Assembly: GCA_021927905.1 (NCBI GenBank)
Contig: BLLK01000038.1
Span: forward strand, 310,001 to 374,000
Direction: 5' to 3'
Source: Chaetoceros tenuissimus
Lineage: Eukaryota > Bacillariophyta > Thalassiosirophyceae > Chaetocerotales > Chaetocerotaceae
DNA length: 64,000 bases
Of this stretch, positions 12,101 to 24,800 are shown piece after piece; the first letter of the stretch is position 1; each line of letters starts with the position of its first letter. A program made the position numbers and the translations under genes. The notes below the pieces were generated by a model. The model was not told where the DNA came from. It worked only from the letters and a program-made list of their open reading frames with translations, and searched no databases.

Positions 12101-12240
12101 CATAAATAACCTCATCTGTGTTTCAGTGTGAATGGTACAGCGAAGGAACAGGATCTCGTTGTCAAAACTATGGGGACGGCTATTCGAACTTTGGTTTCAC
12201 AGCAAGCGAAAACTGTTGCGGTTGTGGGGGTGGTGTATGA
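9123..12240 (+). CDS. Secreted M11/gametolysin-like zinc metallopeptidase with five Cys-rich repeats
   Basis: Seven exons (9123-9944, 10020-10117, 10184-10206, 10293-10301, 10388-11055, 11148-12047, 12127-12240) give 877 residues with all phases closing. A signal peptide (residues 1-22) is followed by a probable propeptide. The zinc motif HEIGHNLGFGHS (residues 311-322) is assembled from three exons, one only 9 nt long. A likely Met-turn follows (DFMGYS). This is the HExxHxxGxxH pattern of the metzincin peptidase M11 family, which includes Chlamydomonas gametolysin. After a short PS-rich linker come five repeats of about 50 residues, each with WHD(A/S)DG, CxWY and a CCxCxGG end. The family degrades extracellular matrix, so a secreted or wall-acting enzyme is inferred. 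The introns in the first and last repeats sit at nearly the same place. Confidence 0.85.
10293..10301 (+). other. 9-nt microexon inside the zinc-binding motif
   Basis: The nine bases ATAATCTTG lie between the acceptor TTCTAG and the donor GTATGT. With one base from the 23-nt exon upstream and two from the exon downstream they encode the H-N-L-G part of HEIGHNLGFGH. Skipping this exon keeps the frame but removes three residues from within the zinc site. Confidence 0.8.
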
Positions 12241-13053
12241 AATTAGAGGAAAAGTTCTTGAAGTATTGTAGCCTCTTCTATGTTCTCTTTTCTCTTTATG
12301 TATGTTCTTTGGAAAAAATGATGAGCTTCCAGGTTTCATTTCGGCCCTAAATATTTGCATATTGTATATACACATACATGAATGTTCATTTTATCTTCAA
12401 AAGTAAAAAATTATTGATGAAAATTTTCGTCTTTATTAGATTGATCTTTGATCATGGATACGGTACCATGGTTTTTTTGCTCAAAACTGTGACCAAGAAT
12501 CATCTTCTCTCGTCATTGGAAGTAGTATTGAACATAACCTATTCGTCAAATATAATAGGTAAAAATCATAATCCGTTTCGGACTATTGTAGCTAGCTAGA
12601 CTAGAGTGCCAGAGGACAACAACCTGCAACACCAATAAACGCAAGCTAGAAGAAAAACTGAAACAAACGAAACTAATCAACCATTTGGTAATCTCTACTG
12701 GTTCTCTAGTTCTTTAGTTGAAAACCATAATCTGATAAGTAAGTTGATACATGAAGTACGTGAGATATTTTCGTGGGTGGAGGAGAGGGAAAATTTTGGG
12801 ACTATTGGATTCTTGTGAAGTCGTTCAATACGTCAACGATTATCGGGGCAACTACAGGAACCGAAATTCAACACAGTCTAGTTTCCCCAGATCCAATGAA
12901 TATGTCAAACGTAGGAAATCTAATTGATTTCAATGTATTGATGCTAGCGGAATTCTATAGAGTGCTCCAGAGCTTCATTTACTTTCTGCAAACTGCTACA
13001 ATAATCTACGTACGTACATGGAATTTTTTTTCTCACCAACCTCTTATAATAGA
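12241..13053. other. Intergenic stretch, 813 bp
   Basis: AT-rich sequence between the metallopeptidase gene and the small gene at 13054. The frames at 12378-12599 and 12773-13057 have no coding character. A donor-like GTACGT near 13011 and an acceptor-like AATAG just ahead of 13053 leave room for an unseen 5' exon of the next gene. Confidence 0.35.
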
Positions 13054-13311
13054 ATGAAAATCGACGGTCACGAGCTCGGAATCATTGCTAGTATCACTGG
13101 TTTCTACCAAGTAACCAACGGATGTCTAGGAAAGGGATGGGTAAAGTCCTTCATCCATAGGCAACCAGTTGCTGCATTCTCTGTTGCTCTTGGATGTGTT
13201 GGAGTTGCTTTGCCAATTGTTGTTCCTCCAATCAGAAGAAAACTAGGATTACCAACAAATCAGTACGATGCATCCGCACCAGGAACTGTATATCCAAAGT
13301 TTGCTGTCTAA
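13054..13311 (+). CDS. Small one-pass membrane protein, possibly NDUFA3/B9-like complex I subunit
   Basis: An 85-residue frame starts at the ATG at 13054. It has one membrane segment (AAFSVALGCVGVALPIVVPP, about residues 39-58) preceded by W-V-K-S-F-I-H-R-Q-P-V and followed by basic residues and a Tyr/Pro-rich tail. The pattern of a Trp and a Pro-Val before a single Leu/Val/Gly membrane helix ending in Pro resembles the B9 (NDUFA3) accessory subunit of mitochondrial complex I, but the match is weak. The C-terminus (PGTVYPKFAV) is unlike the animal protein. The only other complex I gene in the window is NDUFA9 at 57754. An upstream coding exon cannot be ruled out. Confidence 0.5.
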   Translation: MKIDGHELGIIASITGFYQVTNGCLGKGWVKSFIHRQPVAAFSVALGCVGVALPIVVPPIRRKLGLPTNQYDASAPGTVYPKFAV

Positions 13312-13460
13312 ATTATTTTTAATATCTATTGGGGTTGTGGATAGGTTAATGTTGATCTTTCCCGAAGTAAATATCCCATAACTTTATTTTAAAAAATATT
13401 ACTTTGCGGATTAAAAATTTCATGAAACAAAAATTGAAAGGGACGTAGATTTTTTATAAA

Positions 13461-16400
13461 TTAAAGCTCTTCAAATCCATTCAATAAGGTTGGACCTTCT
13501 TCTGGAGTTGAGCTATTCAAAGCATCAGCAAGTTCACTCTCTCTGCCTTCTTCTAACAACATTTCCTCCCATGTCTCTTCGTTTCCAAGGAAAGTGTACA
13601 TTAAGAACAAAATGATTGCGATTGTCTTTACCAATCCATACACGTCCTTCATAGAAGTACCTTTCATACTTGCAAATAGAATGTGAGGAGCAAAAATAAG
13701 TTTGAGGAATCTATCAACTAGGAAAGTCAAAATAACATCTGCTCCCAAAAGCATGAGGATGTAGTCTCTAAAGCTTTCATTCGGAAATGATACTAGCTGG
13801 AAGTACTTGTTGAGACTTGGTACAGATTCACTAGCAAACATGAACGTTAAGATGAATGTAGCCAAGAGACTCCACAAGAGAGGCTTATTCTCAGTAAGGC
13901 CAGTCATGAAAGGTCTTCCTTGTAGATTGACAACAAAGACAGTGACTTGCTGAACGTTGCTCACCAAAAACACTACACTGTTGAGGATACCAGGCTTGAA
14001 CTCCCCGTCAAGATCAGCATCGTAGTCTGGAGGTAGATGTTCCTTTGCTCCCTTGACTGCAAGCATCATGATTGCAAAATGTACAGCAAACTGTCCCAAG
14101 AGTGAGATGAAAATTGAGGGGTGGAAAATGGAATTAAGAGGTTTCACAGATGACAATTGATCTAGAGGCTTGGATCTCGATACTGTTGTAAAGGAAACAG
14201 TCATGAGCATTCCCATCGCAGTCATTTGCACATCGCCGTATTTGACACCATCCAGATATAATACTGACAAGGAATAAGAACTAATCATACAATTCAATGC
14301 AAGAATTTGGTACTATTGGAGCGAAAGTTAGTCTAGATGTAGAGGAAAGTTCAAAGTTTAGTGTAGTCAAAGAAATACTTACCATCTGCATACTTGTCAC
14401 GAGGGTACAACGTCCCTGTCTAATGATATCGACACAACTCTTGATACTTGGCATTTTTGAAGTAAATGGAGCTGCAATACTTGCATCTCCAAGTTTTACC
14501 ATTGGAATTTCATCAAGTTCAAGATCTTCAAGCTGTGCTGTGAGATTTGCAGCCTGACCTTCCACTCCTCCCATTTTTTGCATCTCGGCCTTCTTCTTCT
14601 TTGCAGCTTCTTTTTCTTCTGCCATGAATTCTTTCATAGCCTTCCATTGGGCAAATTGGACTCCTTCTGCTTCGAGTTCTGCAACTCTCTTTGCCATTTT
14701 CTGCGTCTTGTCAGAAAACATATCATTTTTGTTAGCCTTTTGATCCATAATAGCCTTTCTCTTCTTATGTTCTGCGATTGCTTTCTCCTTTAGTTTGATC
14801 TGGAAGAGTGTTAGCCAATCTTCATGCTTGGTCAAGATCTCATAGTTCTTCGGATTCACTCCGAGCCTTTGAACTTGAGCCTTGATGAGGTAAGTTGGGA
14901 CTTTCTTCATAGCTTCCAACTTTTCTGGAGGAATAATAGCACCTGGAGGAAGAGCTTCTTCATCTTCTTTCTCTTTCTTAGCTTTCTTCTTGGTGTTTCC
15001 ATCTTCTCCCTTGTCCACATTCACATCTCCAAATCCAGACAAAAGAGCAACTCCGACATCAGCTTGCTTCAATGCTCCAACATCATTCGCACCGTCACCA
15101 CACATTAGACAGAGAGCACCAACAGAGTGGAGGCATTGAATAACTGTTTCCTTTGCATCAGGTGTCATACGAGCAAAGATCTTGAAATATCCAAGGACTT
15201 TCTTTGTATCATCATCAAAGTCAAATGCTGCCTGAAGGTTTGTCCCAGTTGTTGCAAAATCGAACTTCTTTGAGAGCTCCTGTACTGTAGCAGCTGAATA
15301 GTCTGTAACATGCGATTCGTCATCATAGCTCTGCCAGTACATCATGCCTGACTTGGACTTCTCTAGAATAAGAATTGGCTTCGGCTCTCTCTTGGACTGT
15401 GGCTGCTTGGCTAGCTGCTCCTTCTTTCTTTCGAGTAGAAGCTTTCTAAGCTCATCGTTTTGTTCAAATGGAATACCGCGCATGTCGATAACTTCTTCAG
15501 CATTTTCTTTATCACAAATGCCAACTTCTTTCGCAACATGAGCTGCAGTCAGAAGCGCATCTCCTGTTACCATTGCTACACTCATACCTCCTTCCATTAG
15601 TCTAGCGAGTACCATTTGCGTATCGCGTCTTACACGACAAGTGAATGCAATGAATCCTGCGCATATGATTCCTTCCTCGCAAGCAATTCTAGTCTCCTTC
15701 GCAGCTTCAATCTCGATTCCAGTAAGATTCTTGTAACCAAGTGCAATCACACGGTATCCATTCTTTGCTAAAGATCTGGCGACTTCATCGTACCCAGCTG
15801 GCTTTGTCTTGAGAAGGTTTCCAATCGCTTCAGGGGAGCCCTTTACAACAGCATATGCTTTTCTATTCTTGACATCGCGTACAACACAACTCATTCGTTG
15901 CAACTTGCTACTAAAATGATGGCGTGCCAGAACTTCAATTTCATTGATGGAAGATCCTCCGCTCATATTAATCTTTAAACCTCCTTCCTTCTTCTCAGTT
16001 GCCTCCTTAGGAACAGCATTCCCGGTAGTCGAATTGATCTCCCATCTCATTGACTTCAAAGCTGCACTTTCCAAAGGATCTCCCGTGACTTCTCCTTCAA
16101 TTAGAACCAGGGAATGGCATCCTGCGAGTACCAAAGATGCTTCGTCGTTGATTTTTGTCATAGGTGTAAGAAGAGATTTATCGTCGAGTTTCATTCCTTT
16201 CTTCTCAACTAATCCTGCCTTACAGACACCCACTGCGACGAGTTCGTCAGTAGTAAGTGTACCTGTTTTATCAAATAGACAAGCATCAAGCTTTCCAGCT
16301 ATTGGTACTCTATATGGTTCGGTACAAAATACTTGCATTTTCATTAAAGTCATCAAAGAGTTATTGACCGCCAGAGCCATTTGCATTGGTAATTCAGGTG

Positions 16401-18377
16401 GAATTACACTTGTGATGATGAGAATACAGTGAAGAAGTAATTCATAGTTTGAACGATTCTCTTTCCCGTAACAGTGGTAGAGAACATAGCTTGCCGATGT
16501 CAAAGCAAAGAAGAAAAGCAATAGCAGCAACAGTCCAGTTTCCTTCTCGTGACCTTTCACTTTCTCTTGCGATCCTTCGATCATTCTAACAAGCTTTCCT
16601 TGAGCCGATAAGAATCCAGTCCTAAGCACAAAACAAAGCGCTCCACCGTCTGGAGCTGTTGGAATAGAGGAGTACAATTTATTCTCTGCATTTACAACAG
16701 AGCCATCTTCCTCGTCAGAGGATTCTTGTTCTGCTTCAATAACTTCTACACCTTTGCATTGTAGCATTTTGGTTCCTGCATAGAGGACGTGAGTCTTGTG
16801 ACCTGTCTTCATACTCAAATCCTCATCCGTAACTTCACTGAGACCATCCTTAATTTGTGGAACAGATTCGCCAGTGAGAGAAGCTTCATTTACAACAGCA
16901 GAACCTTTCAAGAGGAGTAAATCAGCTGGGACGATATCTCCACCTTCATTTTCCAAATTAGTAATTTTTTTGCCATCTTCATTCTTCGTAAAGTGGGGTA
17001 CTTGACGTTTCAGACTCATGATATCTCCAGGAAGTAACTCTCCACTGTCAACTTCAGTCCACTCATTCATACGGAACACCCACACATTTCTCGACTTATT
17101 TCCCATTCCCTTTAGTGCTCCAAGAGATCTAATTCTTGAAAATACTACAGTAGCTTCAAACATTAAAATCATGAAAAGCGAAAAGAAGGAGTATTGCCAA
17201 TAATCATCCAACATCCACAGAATCACACAGAATAATTGAAACACTGTGAAAGGCGATAAAAGTTGAGCCTTGTACATTTCCTTGAAAGTAGGTTGCTTCA
17301 CATTGAATTCATTCTTTCCATAACGAATTTCACTCGCAGTAATTTGTGTTGTTCCAGTGAAACCATTCCAAGTACCAAAGAATGAAGTTGGCATATTTGT
17401 TCTACAACGAATCTTGGTCCACATTCCATTAGCTTCGGTGTAAGTATATCTCCTTCTATGGTACTCAAATGTCAAACCAAGAGTTGGAAGATACAAGAGA
17501 GGAACTAAAACATTCTTCCCTTCCGCGAAAATCATTGCATGAGTTGGCAAATTCCCTGGAATAGACGTTGACTCTGCCGCAGCATATACCAATTCGCCAA
17601 AAGTCTTTTTAGCTCCCTTATTTTGGTTCTCTTCACTTTCATATTCTTCCACGACATCGTCCCCTACTTCCATCATGTCCTCAGGTATTTCAATACTATC
17701 AATATCAATTGGAGAATAATTCAACCATGCGTTAAATTTCACATTCCAATGCTGCATAAGCACAATCAAAGTATGCAACACAACCAAGATACCCATGACA
17801 AGCATAGGAATAAATTCTGGCATGTGTTTCTTTGGTACACGCATGTGCTTTGGCAAAGAATCAAGAACACTTTGAATCTTTTCCTTCTTTTTCAGTTCAG
17901 CGTGCTCTTCAATGTCCATGCTTAAAAAGTCAAACCATCCGAGTTTTTCTTTTGGTCGGTCTGGGTTATTAATGTCTGAAAAAGCATATTCTAATTCTGC
18001 TCTCATTTTATTGGCACCCTCCATTACTATGTTCGATTTATAAATTGAGGTTTTTGTAAATAAAACATGAATATAAATGATGTGCAGACTATCTTTGCTA
18101 CTAACCTTCGAATCCTTCACGATCAGCCTTGAGTAAAAACTTGCGGTATGGCTCTGTACAAAAGAATAAAAGTCAGCATTTGAATAATTATGAAAGAAAT
18201 GAACCAAGTGAAATATTTACCTCCCACAGTGGAAAAGACCCAATATCCGACGTAGACATAACATGCTAGAAAGAAGAAGTGAAATGCTTTCACTTTACGA
18301 CCGTTTGAGGAGCTAAATTTTGGTTTATAGAGTGAGACAGACTCGATTCTCTTCGAGCTGCAACCTTTAACAGCCAT
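13461..18377 (-). CDS. SPF1: P5A-type P-type ATPase (Spf1/ATP13A1 family), four exons
   Basis: The exons are 18377-18221, 18153-18106, 18026-14383 and 14312-13461, giving 1566 residues. The phases close, and the last junction restores the P5A-typical run QM-YQILALNCMISSYSLSVL. Catalytic features are present: LTGES in the actuator domain, the phosphorylated DKTGTLT (D654), CGDGANDVGALKQADVG in the P domain, and PPELPMQMALAVN in TM4, the P5A signature. Family members in yeast and humans sit in the ER membrane and dislocate misinserted or mitochondrial tail-anchored helices. The protein is longer than the usual 1100-1250 residues. Much of the excess is an acidic region after TM2 and a Lys/Glu/Ala-rich insert of about 200 residues between the hinge motif and the next membrane segments. 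The annotated start (18377) is the only in-frame ATG. Confidence 0.92.
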
Positions 18378-18866
18378 AGCCTCCAATTAGTTTGACTGAG
18401 GTCTATTCTAACTTGATCAATTGAGCTTTTTACTTTCAATCAAATTGTTGCAAGTTTGAAAATGAACCTGACAGAGAGATGAACTCTTATTGTCTCTTTC
18501 ACTCGTTTTCTTGTGTGTGGAGTTCATTGTGAATAGAAGGAGAGGAAAAAGAGAAGGGAAGGAGGTAAATTTATTTAATATGGCTAGAGTACTTGCTACA
18601 TGAAAATAAGGAATCCTCGGAGGAATGGTTTTAGGCTTCTCTTCTCGAGAACGATATTTGCTTTACGGTATTTCACTGATGATTGAGGCTTGATGTTACT
18701 ATCAACTCAAGTCTATGCTTGATGGCACCCAATTCGCTTTTTTATGTGTAAGAGTAATTTGGTTAGACTAGGACGAAGTAAGCTACACAACAGTACCACG
18801 TACTTTTGCTAGGAAAACATCAGTTCATCATAATTGCTAGGAAAACATCAGTTCATCATAACAAAC
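18378..18866. promoter_or_regulatory. Shared upstream region with a 28-bp tandem duplication
   Basis: This divergent spacer separates the ATPase gene from the giant secreted-protein gene. A 28-bp unit (TTGCTAGGAAAACATCAGTT and eight more bases) occurs twice head to tail at about 18806-18861, ending six bases before the ATG of the giant gene, so it lies in the 5' leader. No core promoter motif could be named. Confidence 0.5.
18806..18861 (+). repeat. 28-bp direct tandem duplication in a 5' leader
   Basis: Two identical copies (18806-18833 and 18834-18861) abut directly upstream of the start codon at 18867. Perfect identity suggests a recent slippage or duplication. Neither copy holds an ATG. 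Confidence 0.85.
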
Positions 18867-21800
18867 ATGTACCTTTTGATAATATATCTGATAATAGCTC
18901 AAGCCTTCTTTACTTCTGCTGCATCACCATCGATAACATGTTGGAGAATTGTTTCCACAGACATTGCTGTTTTCGATGTAGAGTCGGTGGAGGATGAGAA
19001 TTGCACGTCCTTCATCACACACAAAAACTCCGTGTTGCCTTCGCTAGTGGCTGAACAACAATTGGATCCCCATACACCAAATACATTAGATACTGAACAC
19101 TCTTATGAATTATACTTACAAGAAACTGAAAACAATCACAATGCAAACTCTAGCTGCATATCAGCGTGGATTAATTACAAAGAACCAGTAATAATTAAAT
19201 TGCAATACAAGCACGACTCAACTTGGGAAACTCTAAAGTATCTCCAACTTCATCAAGGCCTCAACAATATTCCTTTAGAGTTGCCATACGTGACTTCGTC
19301 TACTGTCATAAATACATTGGAAACGATGGAAAGCAAAGAAAAAGGCGAAAGTAAACTTCAAAGAGGATCAAAAAGGGATGAAATAGACAAGAGACAAAAC
19401 TCATATTCCTTTGAAAACGATACGAAATTGAAAAGCATTTCAAACATTCAAATGTACAACATGGACAGAGCTTTAGCTGTTCAAGATCAAGGAGTGGCAA
19501 CACAGAGTTCAACTGCTACAGCCATGATAGATTTGGTTGAAGTTTCTTTAGATGCTTCCAAAGCAAATGACAATTCTAATAGTGCTGATTGGACGAAAGG
19601 AGAATGTTCAGAAACTTTACCAGAAACAAATCCATGGTGGCATCTAGTTCTTGATCAAGAATATGAAATATCTCAAATCAGAATCTATAATCGTGATGAC
19701 AAAGGCTCCAACACTCAACAATATATATTAGGTTTCAAGGTTCAAGTGTTTAGAGCCGATGGAACTACAGAGACTTGGAACAATGTGGATCTTGCCCCTG
19801 CTCCAAAAAATCCAGTAGACACATCAATTGTTGCAAACGACTATGATTATCAATTTGACGTTTCTCTGATTGGGGGACAAATTAGAGTTTCTTTGGTAGG
19901 CAGCAATAGAATATTAAGTATGGCGGAGGTATCTGTTTCAGGTTCAATTCCAACAACAGGACAAATTACTTCTCCAGAAATGAGTACCATTTATGAAAAT
20001 GATGATGGTACCCTATATGGTGCACACCTAGCTCTTGATACGGACAACAACAGGAACTTTGACACGTATACAACCTCGATAACAACAGCCGAAAGTGCTC
20101 CTTGGTGGAAAACTTCATTTATTGTTCCACATACTTTATCAGAAGTAAGAGCTTACAACATGAACTGGGACAACACGGGAACACAAACAAAGCTTCTTCC
20201 AGGCGGAGATTATTTTAGAAATCAAGGTATGATTGTCAAAATGTTTCTAGGAGACTCATTGGTTTTCAACAGTGTAGATTATCTGGAGCCGGATGTGACC
20301 GTAGAAGCAAATGATTATCAATGGAAGTTTGGTAGCGCACCATTTGAACTGAACCCATTACCTCTTGTGGATAGAGTAGAAATCTCTCTACCCTTGGACG
20401 TAAATCCTCAAATATTAGCTTTGAGTGAAGTGGAAATCGTGGGTGTTAGTATCAATACTGCTCTAATGACAAGTAGCCCATCGATATCATTACACCCAAG
20501 CTCGACCCCTTCCAACCTGCCGTCTCTTTTCCCCTCAAAACTACCGTCTAATGAGCCTTCAAATGAACCTTCATCAAGACCGTCAAGCTTCCCGACACCT
20601 TCGCCTTCATCAACCCCTAGCATGACTGGATCAGGCTTACCGTCATCATATTCAACCTTAGCACCATCAGCTGTTCTGAGTTCTGTGCCAAGTTTGATGT
20701 ACTCGTCTGTTCCTTCGGTGTTGAATTCAGATTCTCCGTCTGTAGAACCATCAGACTCACCAAGTTTGAGTCCATCCTTGGTTCGTAGCAGCGTGCCTTC
20801 ATTGAATAAATCAGCAGCACCATCAAGCTTACCGTCATCATATCCAACCTTAGCACCATCAGCTGTTCTGAGTTCTGTGCCAAGTTTGATGTACTCGTCT
20901 GATCCTTCGGTGTTGAATTCAGATTCTCCGTCTGTAGAACCATCAGACTCACCAAGTTTGAGTCCATCCTTGCTTCGTAGCAGCTTGCCGTCATTGAATA
21001 AATCAGCAGCACCATCAAGCTTACCGTCATCATATCCAACCTTAGCACCATCAGCTGTTCTGAGTTCTGTGCCAAGTTTGATGTACTCGTCTGTTCCTTC
21101 GGTGTTGAATTCAGATTCTCCGTCTGTAGAACCATCAGACTCACCAAGTTTGAGTCCATCTTTGCTTCGTAGCAGCGTGCCTTCATTGAATAAATCAGCA
21201 GCACCATCAAGCTTACCGTCATCATATCCAACCTTAGCACCATCAGCTGTTCTGAGTTCTGTGCCAAGTTTGATGTACTCGTCTGATCCTTCGGTGTTGA
21301 ATTCAGATTCTCCGTCTGTAGAACCATCAGACTCACCAAGTTTGAGTCCATCCTTGGTTCGTAGCAGCGTGCCTTCATTGAATAAATCAGCAGCACCATC
21401 AAGCTTACCGTCATCATATCCAACCTTAGCACCATCAGCTGTTCTGAGTTCTGTGCCAAGTTTGATGTACTCGTCTGATCCTTCGGTGTTGAATTCAGAT
21501 TCTCCGTCTGTAGAACCATCAGACTCACCAAGTTTGAGTCCATCCTTGGTTCGTAGCAGCGTGCCGTCATTGGAAGAAAGTTCATCTCCATCAAAATTTA
21601 CTTCACAGATCCCTTCGTCTTCACCTTCGATCCTACCTTCTATTCAACAATCCAAGACTCCGAGCTCATCTCCTTCAGGCTTTCCATCTGCAACACATTC
21701 ATCCAAGCCAAGTACATTTCCTTCTAAAAGCGATTCTTCTGTACCTTCTCTTGTTCCTACAGAAGCAATTAGCTTAATACCATCTTTACAGTTTTCAGAA

Positions 21801-24800
21801 CAGCCATCAAGTGGCTTGTCCGCAACCCCTAGTATCGAATTCTCAGATGAGCCTTCTGCCATACCATCCATACAAGAATCAATGCAACCATCAAAAACTT
21901 TGACTCTTAGTCCAAGCATGGAAAATTCAGACTTGCCCAGCTTTCATCCATCTATCATGGAGTCAGTTTCACCAACAAGGAGCTCCTTTCCATCTGTCTA
22001 CCCAAGTGCAAATCCAAATTTTACTTTGAAGCCCATATCAACTCCTTCGTGGAGCCCAACCTATACTAGTACAACTTCTTCGCCTACAGTATTAGGATAT
22101 AGAACACTCTTTGATGGAGAAGGTTGCTCTCAAAATATCTCTTGTATTGGTCTTTCATGTGTTGAAGGCATCTGCTCTTCAGGGGTAAGTCAATACTTTA
22201 TATTGAACAAAAAACTTGAAAACCTAAAGATATCTCAACTTTTTTCTAAAATCAAATAGAAAGTAGTTACAAAAGAGATTGATATATCAGGAAACAAAAG
22301 CAATCATATGCTCAAACTTTTAGTACAAGAGTGGCCAGACACCACAGGACTTCAACTAAAGCAAGGAGGGGTGGTTAAATTGGAAAATAGAGTATGCTTA
22401 TATGGCAGAACTCGAGAGGTATTTGCCCTTGAACTACCGATTATAACTAATTCGCAAATGCGGCTCGAACTCGATTTCTCTCAAAATAGAGATGTTGATG
22501 CGGTTGGCACATGTATGTATGGGACGAAGTCGAAAGGTCCTATATACTGCTTTGCACTCAGAGGCAATAATCTTGCATTACAAGGTGATAATGTCTTGAT
22601 TCATCCCATTGATAGTTACGTGCAGGGCGACGTAGACAATATAGCCAAGGGAAAAGATACCCGACAGTCATCAACATTTACAATTGGATGGTCAAATCTT
22701 GCCGTGGACAATAACAAGAAGGATACAGATTTTAAAGCAGACTCGTGGGAATTTAATTCTGTCACACATACACGTCATGAGCAAAATCCCTGGTGGGAGG
22801 TAGATCTGGGATTTACAGCTACCATTGAAAGAATTGTTATCACCAAAAGGAGCGACTTTTATGGAGACAGTCTCTCCAATTTTAGTGTCATCATCTACAA
22901 GGAAAATGGTAGAGAGGCATCGAGGATAAATATTTCCAAGGTTGATGGAATGTACTCGGAATTGAAATATGACAATATGTCTGGTAGGAAAGTCCGGATC
23001 ATTCTCAATGGAACGGAGGATAGGACGCTCTGTTTAACAGAGGTAGAAGTATTTGGAAGGTCTATGACTTTTAGTATTCCCTTTGAAGGCTATCTTCCTC
23101 ATGGGATGGAGGTTGATAGACTCGCTTTTATTCAAGACCATAATGTGCGAATGGACCAAGGATCCTGCTTGGACAATATTTCTTTCAAAACGATTGTGGA
23201 CAAGCCAATAGAGGTACGTTTCATGATAGATGCAATGTTTGGAACCTTTGATAATCGTATCTAATCTAACCTTTCCGAAAGAGAGATACATGGGTAGAAA
23301 TCCCTAATGTTGATAGCAACAATATTCAAGGGGATGGTATCAGCTCCCTCAGTGACAATCGAGAGTACCTTGTGGTAAAATCATCCGAGAAAGAAGTTGT
23401 CATTCATTCTGATGGAAGAGTACAACCTTATAAAGTTGATTATGGTATTGTTCGAAGTCTGGCCGTATCAAATAAGGGGGTGATAATAATTGGTTTTGAC
23501 AAAGTTACAAATGAAGATGATAAAACTTCTTTGGGATTTGTGCAAATACTGAAAACAACAAAATATTTCATTGGAACGATCAGGAAGATTAAAGTAGAGC
23601 TTCTAGATGAAAAGACATGGGCGAGTGGCTATGGAACCGGTGTTGATATTGGAGGCGATAAGGTCATTGTAGGTAGTCCCTTGGAGCAAAAGGTGTACGT
23701 GTATACTCTTCATGCCGACAAAACATTTCCCTCCTTGGGAGATACGGTGCGACACGATAACTCAAAGAGTGCATTTGGATCTAAAGTTGCAATAGCGAGT
23801 GATGGTCAAAGTATTGCTATTGCTGATCCACTTGTACAAGTTGACGGGAAACAGGTTGGTGCCATCTATGTATATGCTTTTCTGGAAGGAGTCGGTTGGA
23901 GAGGCCGTGTTGATACTCTTTTCGGCAGAAATTATAGAGATATGAGAAGCTTGGGAATTGGGAGCCTTGTTGTAGACAGTGTGAAAGGGAGAGTGGATGC
24001 ACGTGACCTTAACGATCATATCTTTTCTTTTGTTTACAACCACAAGTGCAGAGACGTGTACTCATTGCCGATCAACTCAAATCGAAACAATGCCTTTCTA
24101 CCTCATTGTAAATGTATGCGTGGATTTAGGTCTTTCAAGGGGCATCCAAAGAACATCCTTCAAGATGAAGAAGACTACTGCATACTTTGTCTAGATGAGA
24201 GTCTGGATTGCGGTAGCAGACCGACTATTTCACCTACAGCTGCTCCCACTGTTTCAAACAAACCATCATTTCATCCTGGATCTACTGCATTTCCATCGTC
24301 ATCTCCGACTTTGTCACGTCAGCCTAGTCCTAATCCCTCAACATCTCGTCCATCCCTTCGTCCAACCACATCCAAGAATCCAACAAAAACTCCATCAATG
24401 CAACCATCTTCGTTTGGAACAATTTATGATGGTGATAATTGTCAGTTCAACGATGAGTGTGCATCCTTTTCTTGTGTTGCCAACTCTTGTCAGGGCAAGG
24501 TACGTTCATATGAGAAATTGTTTCTTAGTAATTTTTCTTTTCAGTTCAAAGGTCTAATACATAATTTAGTCTTTGACAATAGAAGCCCAAGTAGAAGGAG
24601 ATGAATTTACTCCATTTTCTTCTTCCTTGCTACCTTTTGACAAAAACAGCAATGAAGTTGGAGGTGTGATTGTTTGGGACCATAGCACAATTGAAATTTT
24701 TGGCAATACCCAACGAGTCTACAAGCTATCGGCACCTTTTAGACTACAAAAAAATTCGCAGTTACATGCTAGATTGTTATCGGATCATGAAGTAAATCTC

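Noticed and set aside
16018-16432. Long plus-strand frame opposite the P5A ATPase
   Set aside because: The minus strand encodes conserved P-type ATPase motifs over the same bases, so this is a shadow.
20617-21594. Minus-strand frame of 325 codons opposite the PS repeat array
   Set aside because: It is repetitive in step with the 192-bp sense repeat, which lacks antisense stops; the sense strand has a signal peptide, domains and splice sites. It is a shadow frame.
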